Notes under the pieces: model-generated
Databases searched by the model: none
The model's input: only the letters and a program-made list of their open reading frames with translations
Told to the model about the DNA's origin: nothing
Shown: one piece after another, positions 25,144 to 36,585 of the stretch
Layout of the letters: every line of letters starts with the position of its first letter
Position numbering within the stretch: the first letter of the stretch is position 1
Program-made: the position numbers and the translations under genes
Origin: Coriolopsis trogii
Lineage: Eukaryota > Basidiomycota > Agaricomycetes > Polyporales > Polyporaceae
DNA length: 64,000 nt
NCBI GenBank assembly: GCA_020543525.1
Contig: JAHYIO010000031.1
Span: 1,798,001-1,862,000, forward strand
Direction of reading: 5' to 3'

Positions 25144-26513
25144 TCATAAGTTGCTGCCACCGCCACCTTCGACGCTGCCACCGCCATCGCCCTCGAGCTC
25201 GGCGCCGTGTTCGCTCGCGCTGGCCCTCGGTGGCGGTGGCTCGTACTTGCATACGACATGCCGCACATCCCAAAGAGGGGCCCTATGATCCGTGGAAGGA
25301 GGGAGCCGTTTCCTAACGACAGGCGGAACATGGCCTTCGGCGGAAATCACCCGTTGGCAGTTAGAGCACGTGTCGGTGAAGAGTCTTTCATACGAGCTTA
25401 GCAGACCCTGGGTGCAAGATGGTATGAGAGAATGCACGTTGTAATGGATACATCGCCACTGGTGACCGCGATATCAACCCAAGTGTGAGATACACGTACC
25501 ACGTATGCTTGCAAGGAGGCTAATGGATCCGACCGTATCACTTTTGCGAGCTGCTGTGACAGCTGCTGAAACGCCATGTAATCTGACTGAGAGTGTGCCG
25601 GCTTCTACAAGAAACGGCATCCCGTCAGATTGGGGTCTGGACGCGTACGACGGTCAATCAAAGTCCCGACATACCTGTTCCCTGGAGCCGATAGCGGTTG
25701 CGTTGATCACGACCAATGCTTCTTCCCCGCTCGTTGAGTAATCCAACGTGAGGAAGACGGTCACGACGTTCGGGGCCATGAAGCGGAGCGTGATCGGACA
25801 TTCTAGACTCCGGCCCTTCTTGGGCGCAACAATATGTAACTTGCTCCTGCTATTCTTGTTGTGTTCGCGGATGTATGCAGGAAGGGCTGATAGAGTGACA
25901 GGGATTGTGCCGGGCTCCATTGGCGGCAGCAATGTCGTGTCCTTAGCCTCCGTCTCGCGGTAGGGCTGTGGAGATTCCGGTGACGGAGGACGCCTGAGGA
26001 ACGGGTTATTATGTCTATTGTCACAGTTGTCATAACCTTGTCATCCCGGCTCACCCACCTTCTTTTCAGGTTCTCGCGCCGTAAATTGGAGTGGAGGTTA
26101 CTGGGATCCGCAAGCTCGCTCTTCCGTGCCGCGATGAGTGCTTCTTGCACTTTCTCCGAGCGCACCGTCTCCGCAATGGTGGCCAGTTCCTTGAAGCCAT
26201 GGATTAGCAAAGTCGACTCTGACATGAGTGGATCGGAGCACGGAGGCCGCAGTAGCCTTGCAGGAACATGTCGGATAGCCTGGAGACGGTTGTTGAGCTC
26301 GGTGAGACTTTGTATATGCGTTCGGAGAGTGGTCAATTCGGAGACTGGCGTTGGCGTCGCGGCTGGAATGCCTGTATTCTGATTCCCACTATTCGCATTC
26401 GCGCCCTCTTGCATTGAAGACGGAGCAGCAGCCGGAGGCGGCATCATCTCGGTGGATGTACTGACTGGTGCTGGAGGCGGGGCCGAGGCCGTCGTGGGCG
26501 GGATATTGGACAT
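25144..26513 (-). CDS. MED27: Mediator complex subunit 27
   Basis: Predicted Mediator tail-module subunit linking activators to RNA polymerase II. The start at 26513 opens a Pro/Ala-rich head (MSNIPPTTASAPPPAPVSTS). A coiled coil (LTTLRTHIQSLTELNNRLQA) follows, and then the segment EKVQEALIAARKSELADPSN with LHSNLRRENLKRR, typical of Med27. After an intron from about 26059 come the middle block (LPPMEPGTIPVTLSALPAYI; FMAPNVVTVFLTLDYSTSGE) and at least two further exons. The last exon carries the Cys-containing C-terminal block (YERLFTDTCSNCQRVISAEG), which corresponds to the Med27 domain. The extreme C-terminus is Gly/Glu-rich. Length is about 380-400 residues. Exon borders near 25.4-25.65 kb are uncertain. 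Confidence 0.82.
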
Positions 26514-28452
26514 CGTGGTTGGTGTTGAGGACGATGATGAGCGCGCGCGTCTCGGAAGCAGGGACGATCTCCGATCGGTGATCGCCTCGCCCGATATGAT
26601 AGGCGCTCATTCAAATCGCCACCGGTTACTTGCATTCACTTTAAGCACTTGCTTCCTCCGCCGATTCCGTCATTTTCGCTCTCGCGGGCTTTCGTAATGA
26701 TGCATGGGGTACGGGCCTGGGGAGGATATCACGACGGTGCGTTGATTTTGACATACGACTTTGTACCAATTTCCTCGAGCAGTCACTTTACGCCGATCCT
26801 CGCGCGTTATGCTACATACGACGCCTAGAGAGTGGGCCTATTTGTAGGGTGTGTCGGGTAAATTTAACTACTCAAGTACGTCAGAAGAGTAACATGGGCA
26901 GTATGGCAGGAATTCGACTTCGCGACTGCTCCTCTGGTGCCTAGAGCGCGCACTGGAATCTTGATTCGCGAACGGGCACGCATGCCGATGAAACCTCCAT
27001 GCGATAGTAGTTCTGTACCATTGTAGCATCTGCCATCAATGTGTACAGATCCTCTTCTCGGGACTCTACATACCGTACTTGCCTCCTGTGTGCACACATT
27101 TGTACTGTATGCCGCTTACCTTGCAACCGACATGAACAACGACCAGAGTGGGCGCGCTCGGCTACCGCCGATGCGCAAGCAACAGAGCCATCTCTCCCGC
27201 CCTCACGGAAAGCAATGGATGAGCTACTGTGACTTTACTACAATTCCTTCAGTGTATCGTCGGAAGCTGCATCCCGGATACCGTTCCTGTGAGCACTGCA
27301 CGGCGCACGGAGAGCATAGAATTGATCGTAGGACGTCTCAATTTGGAAGTCGTTGTACTTCGCCATCTTTGCGCGCCTGTGACACATGCACATCTAGTAG
27401 TACTAGTAGCTGGAGGCCCCTGCACAATGGATCAACCAGACGAGCTCCAAGCGTTATCACATCATACGACATTGCAGGACGGTCGTATCATGCGATGCCG
27501 CCTCGCAATCACAGGGCCCCATTGTGAACGGCTCAGAAACAGCCAAACCTCGAGCCGATACTTATCATGAGGTTACGATTCCGTGCTTCGGCTGTGTTTC
27601 CGCAGTCACCAGGGCATTCGGAATGTGCGTGCACCGAAACGTGTAAGCTCTTTGGTAAGCATCTCTTTACTACCCTGTCCCGATGGGGATACTACCACTC
27701 CAGCGACGACGGAGCTTCCGCTTCAATTTGGAAGCGTCCTGGGTTACACCGCAAGCACAGGTATGGTCGGTCGCGTATCATGCAGCGATGGCTCTTCAAA
27801 CAGTTTCTGCGTATTCCGGAACTCTGGCGTTTACGTTCGAGGCTGACAAGCGACAACACTCCGAATTCGAAGGCGACCCCGACGACACAGGAGCGGGCGC
27901 AGTCCGTCGATCGCATCCGCGGAGACGAAGTTTGCGGATGGACCCTGGCGGCCAATGCTTCTAGCACGGCATCCAGTAACTATGTCGATGGCTTTGTATG
28001 TCATCCCGCCGCCAAGATAGGGGTCTCGGCTGCCTTTGCGCGGTCTGCGTCTTTTTGGATGGTAGGCTGATTGCAAGACAAGTAATCTCTTGCGGCCACG
28101 TTTGTCCGATGTGATGAGCTCTTACTCCATACGGAGGTCACGGTTCACTGCTAGGTTGAGAAAGCATACACGCGACCTGCTTCTTCAGTACGTCAGATCC
28201 TATCGGCAAGCAGTGCTCGCGGGATGCCACCAATGAAATAGAGGTTACGAGGCAATGAACGGTTCGCCGAGCTCTAGATCGCATCGTTACTGGACAAGCA
28301 CAAGCGGACGCTGATCGATATTTCCCGGAGAAGCACGTGCGAGGCTTACTGTCTGAACGACTCAGCTGATTGCATGACTTGGTAACTATCGCCGATGTCA
28401 GAGGAGCTAGTGTAATGATACACACCGTGATCACTCACCACTCACCACTCCC
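26514..28452. other. Region with weak, broken coding signal on + strand
   Basis: No complete gene could be assembled. On the + strand, three neighbouring segments in different frames look protein-like. About 27470-27643 reads SCDAASQSQGPIVNGSETAK ... YHEVTIPCFGCVSAVTRAFG up to a stop. About 27680-27846 reads ASTGMVGRVSCSDGSSNSFC. About 27850-28070 reads GDEVCGWTLAANASSTASSN ... YVDGFVCHPAAKIG. All are rich in Cys, Ser and Gly, as in small secreted fungal proteins. I could not connect them by phase-correct introns, so this may be a decayed gene or a gene whose splicing I missed. Confidence 0.3.
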
Positions 28453-29149
28453 TCAGGACTCCACCCCAATGCCCACCAAACCTACCCACCCTAGTGTTTC
28501 ATGACGACCAAGCAGAAGATAGATCACGAGCTTTCCCGTGATGTAAAAGCCGTACGTATCGGTCAATCTTTTCAGGACACCAGCGAGCTCTTCGGCTTCT
28601 TGTGTAAGCCCAGATGCAAACTTTACGGTTGTCGGTAAGCCCGTTACAGGGGTCAGCTCGAGGGGCTGTAGTAGGGGGTAAGCAAGGACCGCATATCAAC
28701 GGTGCAGCATCATGTACTCCGGAGAATATACTTGCCTTTGGACGAAGCCCGGCTTCTCTCGCGTAGCCATTCAATCCCAGCGCACTCATCACCTCCCGTT
28801 CGCGTCCTTGCCCGAACTCACCCTCGCCCAGCCACACCGCGAGGTCGCCAAACTCGTCCGACTCGCTCGTGTGCCCTGCAAGGATGCTGCCGCAGTACAC
28901 AGATGCCGCGGCCGCACATGCCGACCTCGTGAGCCGTCTGAGATACTCCTCCGCCGATGAGGTGATCCCGCTCGCGATGCGGCTGGTCGGCACCAGCGCA
29001 AAGGGCTGTAGACCTCCGTTCCAATCCAGGGAGGGACCAGTGAGCTCTCGCAAAGTGGAGATGGTGAGTACATCTTGTGCAGACCTGTCGCAGAGGACTT
29101 GTAATGGGGTTACAGAATCTGCGCCGATTGTAGCAACTGTTGTCGACAT
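28453..29149 (-). CDS. Uncharacterised protein, two exons
   Basis: Not recognised. The start at 29149 opens MSTTVATIGADSVTPLQVLC, then LRELTGPSLDWNGGLQPFAL and two Ala-rich helical stretches (EEYLRRLTRSACAAAASVYC). A 52-nt intron (GTACAT..TACTACAG, about 28675-28726) joins ASIFSG in phase to PLELTPVTGLPTTVKFASGL. The protein then runs QEAEELAGVLKRLTDTYGFY, followed by a hydrophobic stretch (ITGKLVIYLLLGRHETLGWV) and a stop at 28453. Without the intron the ORF would end in a low-complexity Arg-rich tail at 28499. The spliced reading looks much more like protein. Length about 210-215 residues. No catalytic motif or clear signal peptide; the hydrophobic end could associate with membrane. Confidence 0.55.
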
Positions 29150-29761
29150 GACGGACGGAATGAAGTTGAACTTAAGAGATGGAGCGAAGCAGAGTATGGT
29201 CGCTGCAACGCCAGCCCAAGCCTGTAGCTTACGTCATGATGTAATTATTGGAGTCGAGGCGTTGGAGGTTTTTCGTTCAGCATCTTACTTGATAAGAGGA
29301 GGAGGAAGTACTCTATGGATTGAAAACAACTACTTATATAACTCACAACTAATGCAGCAACGATAGGCCCTAAAGGAGACTAGGAAAGTGAGCGAGAGAT
29401 TCATTGTGCTATGCTAATAGTGACGTGCGGCGTAACAAAGAGGAGGAAAGTGGGACAACGTAGGCGCGCAGGCAGCAGTGGTCGGGAAAGAGGATCAACG
29501 CAGCGCGAGGGAGGAAAAGCGGGGTGGGGAACGAACGTGCGTGAGGGACGGGGGCTGCGAGGTGAAGGGACAGAGGGTCATGCGCGATACAGGGCATTAG
29601 GAGAAGGTGGCTAGCTTTCGACGAACATGGGTCGGTGGGTAGGTAATGAGTGCGTGCACGACAGGTTTACGGCGGGTATAGAAACTACTAAGACAGCGGC
29701 GAGAACGGGATGCAAGCGAATGGTCCATTGTCCACGATGTCAATGCATTAACAAAATGACT
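29150..29761. other. Intergenic, 3' of chitin synthase gene
   Basis: Purine-rich on the + strand (about 29380-29620). No convincing ORF. Holds the downstream region of the chitin synthase gene and the upstream region of the 28453-29149 gene. Confidence 0.5.
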
Positions 29762-32700
29762 CTAGAACTTTGAACCAGGGTCCAGGGGCCCGAGAGGCCC
29801 ATACTCGTGCTTACCCGAACGTCCTCCACTCCGCTTCTTCGTATGTGTCCGCCACTCGCTCCCGATGGCTGAGCTTATCGCGCCAGACTCGCCCGGTGTA
29901 TTAGGCGAGAGTGGAGACATCGGTCCCCCGTGTGGTGTGAGGCCGGGGGAAGTTGATCGGGACAGCGGCGTGTAGCCGTTGCTCTTGCTGTCCGAGAGGT
30001 GATACCGAGGCGCGTCTCGGGAGCGACCTGGAGACGGCCGGTCATCGAAGCCGACTTCAAGCATGGCTTCTAGATCGGAAGCAGCCACAGTCTCAGCGCT
30101 CTCAATTGCATGCGGCATGAGTCCGAGGGGTGGTGGAGGGTACTGCGTGCTGTTCTCGTTGTAGCCACCGATCTGTGCACCCCAATGATCGTCGTCGGAA
30201 GACGCAACAGACACCGTATCGGAGCCGTCATATTGACTGAAGACTTCGCTCCGCGCCGTAAGTTCGCCATTGGAACCGATGTAGGCACCATGCTGGCGCT
30301 CGAACTCCCGTCTCCGCCTCTCTTCCCGACGAAGCTTGCGTAGACGAGAGCGCTCCCAGTCTTCCCAGCGCCGCATAGGGACTGCGCTTGCGCCCTTGAC
30401 AGCATGGCCGTCGTCGTGTGCTGCACCCTTGCGCTCTCCTTCAACCTTCCTGTGAACGAGATGCAAATATGAGATACAAGCGAATGATGAATACCGCCGT
30501 TACTTACCGCGTTTCGCCCCATGAGAAATCGTCAAAGTGCCAAAATGCGTATACAGGTAGAACGAAGTTCCACACCGGTAGTGCCGCGAGATAGATCAAC
30601 ATCCAGAAGATATAGACAACTTTTCGAGTCGTGATCAGAATGAGGATGGCGGGAAGACCGAGGACAGCAATGAGAAGGACAAGGGGAATGGCTTCCTCGA
30701 AATTGTGCGGAGGTGAGAGGGCCATGCCGACAATCAGCATGTACGTGAGGGAAATGGCGATGGGGAGGACCACGGTGCCGATGAGATCCATGAAAACGAC
30801 GAACTGCATACTGAAGCAGAACGTCCCGCAGAGATTGCGGACAAGCACCAGTTCCATGAGGTTGTGGATGGTGGAATTGATCCATCGTCGACGTTGCGAG
30901 AGAAGGACAGAGAACGTGTCCGGAACGACGGTTCTACATTTCGCCTGAGGAAGGAACATCATCTTGCGGTTCGGGAACGTGCGCAGAAGAATCGTGGTCA
31001 GGAAACGATCCTCTCCAAGAAGCAAGAGGTTCTTCTCATGGAGAGTAGTGACGACGGATTGGCTGTACTCCTTCACGATCTCCGGTTTGATGATGAGAGG
31101 AACCCAATCGTCGCCCGTGGCCTTGCGCGCCTTGAGCCTGAACATGGAGAAGCATCCTGGAAGACAGGACACACCACCAAAGACAGACTCGAAAGCCTTC
31201 GCGTTGTGATGCGAGATGAAGTACTCGAAGACCTGGATCGCCGTCACCCACGACTGCCGTTTGTTTGCTATCCGCGTTTCGCCACATACGCCCATGATCA
31301 TCTGATCGTGGTGCATGCAATTGACAAGATACTTGAGGGAATCAGGGTACACCTTCGTGTCCGCATCAACCTGTGCGAATGACTGTCAGCTTTTGTGACC
31401 CCCGCTGCACGTAAGGATACTCACCATGAGACAGACTTCGAAGTAGTCAGGAGTAACTCCCATGAGGACATGGATCTTCCGGAAGAGGTCAAAGTCGAGA
31501 GGAGACATCCGATCGTTGTAGGTGACACGAGAGAAGAAATTCATCAGGATCAACTGACTGTCGCGTTTTCCTCTGTTGCCAGGCTTCTTTTCGGTCGCAG
31601 CTTCTTGTTCAGTTCCGCACTTCACAACAATCACAGTGGGCGTCCGGCGACCGGCGACGGCTAAGTAGATGTTAGGACTCTCCAGTTGCCATACGATATA
31701 GTAGAGCGAACTTACTGTAATGCCCAGCGTAAACCATGGCACGATTCTCGCCTTTCGCGCCCGATCCGACAGCGGTGTAGCTCATGGGTACCGGGTTGCC
31801 AAATCGCGGATCCGCCTCGAGTAAACTGACGCAAATGTCTGGTGTACTCCTCTTCTCACCCGCACCGGTGATCATGCCATCAGCCACGACAAAAAGGAGC
31901 TTGCGTTGGTCGGCATATGAGGTTGTCGAGATCGAATCCAGTGTAGTGCGCAGCGAGTCTTCGCCTTCCGAATAGCATGTCACCAGGCACACAGCGAAAA
32001 GCTCCGCTCCGATCTGCGCCAAACTCATGACAGGCGCTGCCGCCGAGCCCCCGCTGTCCCGGTTGACGAGTGTCGAATTGGAAGATGCGAGGGAACGTGC
32101 GCCAGCACCCTTGCTCGAGCCCTTCATCAGCCGCTTCGACCCACCGGGGCCAGCCCAGGGCGCCGTGCCATTGGGGTTGTCGATGGACACATTGGCACCC
32201 TCAGGCATGACGGCCGGACTGATCGCAGAACGGTTGAGCGTGAGAGAGTCGGGGGGACCGGCGAGACGCGAGGACATGAACCAGTTGAAAATGCATGCCA
32301 TGACGAAGCGCACGAGCACCAGGCTCATGATGACAATCAGCCCGGCGTACAACACCAGCTGAGAGACAACGCAACCGGGGGTGACCTTGTCGATGTTTCC
32401 GGCGTAGTACCGTTGTACGAGACACGGGACTGCTTTGCGGAGTTCTTCACGGTAGTAGAAGAGGCGAGTCGCGTCGCGTCCGCTATCTCCAGGCATGTTT
32501 TGAAGGACTGTCCGGATGGCAGCGTCGACGTTGTCGGAGGGGATGGGAGTCGGATGAAGTGCCATGTACGAGTTCATGTTAAGGACCGCACCGTCTATGA
32601 CGAAGTAGTTCTGCAAGGCTGCCACTTGGTCCCAATCGTAGCCTACGATGAACGTGGTGTTGATGAAGCCGATCGACTGCAACTCCTTAGTCGTGAGAGG

Positions 32701-33369
32701 ACCAATAGGACACTTCTCTGGCTTCGGGCACGGAGCCTCAGCAGCAGCACGGAAGCTCAGGCCGCTGCATGCTGGGTACTGGCTGGCCTCACGTTGAAAG
32801 AGGGTAGTGATGTCCTGCCCAGGTGATTGGAGGAGGTCGGTGAAGTTGACGTTCTGAGCAGCAGGGAACTTCGTGATGTTCATCTGCCAACCCTGTACAC
32901 CAAGCACTCCGCCCACTTCGCCTTTAGGCGCAAACCTACTCACAGCCTGAGCGGTCTGTGGACAGAGCACCTTCTGGAAACCGACGGTCAAGAAGCCAAC
33001 GGTACCGCACATAACGAGGATGATGAAGCAGAGGGCAATCTTCTCTCTCCATGCTTGTCGCTTCTGCTTGTCTCTGAGGCCACCGAGAGACTCTAGGAGG
33101 AAGTCGGGGGCCCAAAATGACACGATCCGCGAGAATATCCGCCATGCATCGAGGGGAGGACCTTCGGGAGTGGTAGATGTGGGGGTGCCAGTAGGGACGT
33201 GAGAGGTCTGAGCATTAATGAGTGGGACGGGAGCTACGCTGCGCTCTGGACGAGTTAGCGTCTTCGCGCGACGGACAGTCGTCGTTGCCGAAGGCTGGAG
33301 GGATCTTGAAGTGGGAATGGGGACATCGGAGGCGTCGTATTTGGGCCCGAAGTGAGCGTGAGCGGACAT
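29762..33369 (-). CDS. CHS3: Class IV chitin synthase (Chs3-type)
   Basis: Integral plasma-membrane glycosyltransferase (GT2) that polymerises UDP-GlcNAc into chitin. The start at 33369 ([20 protein letters not shown]) precedes a Ser/Thr/Pro-rich head. A first membrane segment ([20 protein letters not shown]), a large N-terminal domain and a second segment ([20 protein letters not shown]) follow. The catalytic part begins with [20 protein letters not shown] and includes GAKGENRAM. After introns near 31.7 and 31.4 kb come [13 protein letters not shown] (the DAD metal site), [24 protein letters not shown] and QRRRW, the complete signature set. Several C-terminal membrane helices lead to a cytosolic tail rich in Arg, Ser and Pro. 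About 1,150 residues in four exons, matching the family (yeast Chs3 is 1,165). Class IV enzymes make most wall chitin and need trafficking factors of the Chs4-7 type. Confidence 0.95.
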
Positions 33370-34125
33370 GCTCAACAACAGTGAAAAGAGAGACGAAGAG
33401 CGTTAGAGACAGACAGCTTGAGGGACAGCGGGAGTGTCGGGAAGAAAGAGTGGGAGGGGAACGTCGGCTACGACGACGACGATGAGGGAGAAGGCAACGA
33501 CGAAGGACGCTCAGGCAAGCGACAGCGAGTAAATGTCAATTCAAACCCCGATTACTGGCTAAGTAAGCTCTAGTAATTACTGGCAAGTGGTGTGGAGCTG
33601 CGATGATTGGTATTCAACAAATACGGAATAGGCAGATCAATGATTGCTTCTTGACTTCTTAGTTCCTATCAAGTCCTCTCGTGTGGGCGAGATGGTTCCC
33701 CTCCTCAACAAGGACCCCTGCTTTCCCCCGAACACTCATGTCCACCTTCGCACTCAATGTCGACCGCGATAGCTCATACGCGACCTCCACCCACCCCAAG
33801 CGGTCGCAAGATTTTCCGAGCTGCGTCTGAACCAACCGTTGAGGAGCAGGCATTATACCAAGCGGAAGGGTCGCACCTCACGCAGCATTCAGACCCCCTC
33901 ATTGCACAGGTACGGATGTGATGTGTACTGCCCTGGGAGTTGTATGTCCTCACGCTTCTCAGCTGGGGAGGCTGGCCTCGCAACACCATGCGAGCGAGTA
34001 TAATTGTCTCAAGTTTGGCCCGCATGGTGCGTTGCTCGCATATGTAGCACCGTATTTGGCAATGACAATGAACATGCATAACGACTACAGGATCTCCTCT
34101 CGTATATGTTCCGTATTCCGTGCAG
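33370..34125. other. Divergent promoter region, chitin synthase / phosphatase
   Basis: About 750 bp between two genes transcribed away from each other, so it should hold both promoters. GA-rich next to the chitin synthase start (33370-33500; CT-rich on that gene's strand, as often seen in fungal 5' regions). No credible ORF. Confidence 0.5.
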
Positions 34126-35909
34126 ATGCCGGACCACTATAGGAAAATGCTGGTTCATCAATCCCTCTGGGCGGAGCAGAGAGCTTGGTGGCTACACGAA
34201 AGAAAAGCTCGTAGCGCAACAGTAATAAATGACGCTACTACGTCGTCCGCGGCCGGGCAGTCAAATGACATTGCACATTCTCTGGATCTTCGTGAGCAAA
34301 TTTCTGCCGCTATACCGTCGTCCATGACTTGTCCCCAAACAAGTCGCGGTGACCGAGGTGCCACCGCCACATCAACCCCAAAATCTAATTGGCAAACATC
34401 AGAAAGCCATCCTATTGTGTAAGCTCCCTTAGCCTTACCGAATGCCCTCATGCTCATCCGACCAAGTATATCCGCTATAATTCCGTCTGAAACCTTGCTG
34501 AATGTCTCCTCTCACTTGCGACGTGCAAGCAAACTTTACCCTGTCATGTTCAATTTACCCTCCACTCAATTACTAGGCAGCCCGATCCCGTCTCTACTCG
34601 ACTCCGCGGCTATGCAAGTACCTGAGGTCTCTACGTTAGTACTCCCGAGTCTTCCTCCATCACCTCCAACATCGTCTTCTGCGCTGTCTGCCGCGAAATC
34701 GCTGAAAATCTCCAGTTTGTTCTGGCTCCACCCGACTGTTCGCCGTGCCTTTCTCGGTGGTCTGGACCCTCCCTCACCCTCGCTGACATCAAATAAGCGT
34801 GCCAGCATCACATCCTATCTGGCTCCCAGTCTGTCTTGCTCGGACGTCAAGGTTGCTACCACAAGTCGTTCTATAGTTATGCACAACTCTTCGTCTCCTT
34901 CGCTTCCTCAGAGTGTTAGCGAGGAAGCGACTGCTCAGTGCGTATGAAAACAACGATTCTTCTGATCCCAAAATCTAACAGTACTCTAGACGGCTCGGTT
35001 CTAAGAGCGTGCCTAACGCGGCACCATTTCCCACTGCGTTGCTCGTTCCCCCCGTACCGTCTCTGCCCCGCAGCGCGACTACAAAGCTGCTGGGTAACAT
35101 GTATATGTCATCATGTCCAGGGAAGAAGGGTCGGTGCTGTGAATCGTTTCGAATGTGGTGGTGCTTACCAAGCTGCAGTGCGACTCGATGGTCCGGTAAA
35201 GGGGCGCAACACAGTATGTAGGGATCTAAACTCAGATCTGTTGCGTATCAAGGAGATGGGAGTAGCCTGTATCATCTGGTACGTATCATGAATCCAGCCC
35301 GACGCGACCTAATGCTCAAGCTTAGATGAACAGCTGTTTGCACGATAGCGAGCTCCTATCACTAGGCGTAAATTGGTCCGACTATGTGCACTTTGCGGAC
35401 GAAATGGGGATCGACATTCTCCGGTACAGTGCATCACCTTCCTCTTGACCTGCAACGAGCCCAACAAACTGTCTTCCCCTAGGATACCAATCCCAGAAGG
35501 ACTTGCGCCGCTAGATGCCGCATCGTTGGACTTGCATCTAACGCAAGCTATCAACCAGTACACGCTCCGTGGATACCCAATTCTAGTCCATTGCAGGGGC
35601 GGGGTGGGACGCGCAGGCATCGTTGCCTGCTGTTGGATGCTCAAGCTAGGACTCTGCGGCTGGTTTGACTGCCGATCACAGCCTGCTCTGAAAACGGGAC
35701 CTGTCGGAGAAGAGAAGCTCCACCTTGTGAAACGGGCCATATCCATAGTCCGTAAACGCAGAAGTCCGAAAGCCATCGAGACATACGAGCAGGTCAAATT
35801 CCTCGTCGAATACGTGGACTACCTCCGAGAACGCGCCATCGCGCTGGATGTGCCAGAGTGTTCGGATATCATGGACTTTTTCGCGGACTGGGATGCGAAC
35901 GTCATATGA
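34126..35909 (+). CDS. Cys-based protein phosphatase with long N-terminal extension
   Basis: Predicted dual-specificity/tyrosine phosphatase of the Cdc14/CDKN3-like sort. The start at 34126 (MPDHYRKMLVHQSLWAEQRA) leads into a Ser/Thr-rich region. A ~107-nt intron joins SHPIV to KLYPVMFNLPSTQLLGSPIP, a Ser/Pro-rich linker of some 150 residues. After introns near 34944 and 35125 the catalytic domain starts: RSATTKLLGNMYMSSCPGKK, then LRIKEMGVACIICCLHDSEL. After another intron it continues with GIDILRIPIPEGLAPLDAAS (general-acid loop region). The P-loop is HCRGGVGRAG, with catalytic Cys and Arg. The residue after the Arg is Ala where most family members have Ser or Thr. A C-terminal helix (ETYEQVKFLVEYVDYLRERA) closes the domain. 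An alternative start would be the Met at 34547. Confidence 0.75.
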
Positions 35910-36585
35910 CGAGCAACGTCTGTTGATAATGGGTCGCCGCCATTGCGAATATGTATCAGAGGCATCTGTTGTACATGACATCGTTTGTTGTTGGTAAGTT
36001 GATCCGTGGCTGATGATCGGTTGGGCTCATAGCATGTATTCTCCAGTGCACCAGAGCTGTATTCGTTTCTCTACACTGGAAGTCATAGATAGGTACGAAG
36101 ATCGATGTGAGAAGTTGTGATTATACCCCGATGAACCATCAGCGAGCCGTTACACAGGCGCGTTGCCAAGATTATACTATACTATAATACATATTCGAAT
36201 GCAAATCACGTCTTCAGCTGGCTTTTGCCTTGTCTCGAGATACGCGGTATGTAAAGTGGCTTTTATATACGCTTCGAAAGCCAACTGTGGCACTGGCACT
36301 ACTCTTTCGTTCACTGTCGGCGACTCGGTGCGATCGGACCGCTGGTATTAGTATGATATCCCAGGACGACGCCCAGGCGCCCGGATGCACACGAGCGCTC
36401 GAGGCTCCCAGTGATCATTTCCTGGACTTCCGCTCGTTCCTAGCTTGGACTCTGCTTACCTCCTCGAACATGTTTTCGGGGTCTTCATAGTGCAGTCTCA
36501 GCTTGCTGTGGTACAGTTTTTCTCTTGATTTGGACTCCTTGTGGACGAAGACTCATCCCGTTCGTCCCCCCGAAATCAACTCACG
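35910..36585. other. Intergenic between phosphatase and SKI3
   Basis: About 680 bp with an AT-rich patch at 36165-36200. Probably the phosphatase 3' UTR and the SKI3 promoter. No gene seen. Confidence 0.5.
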
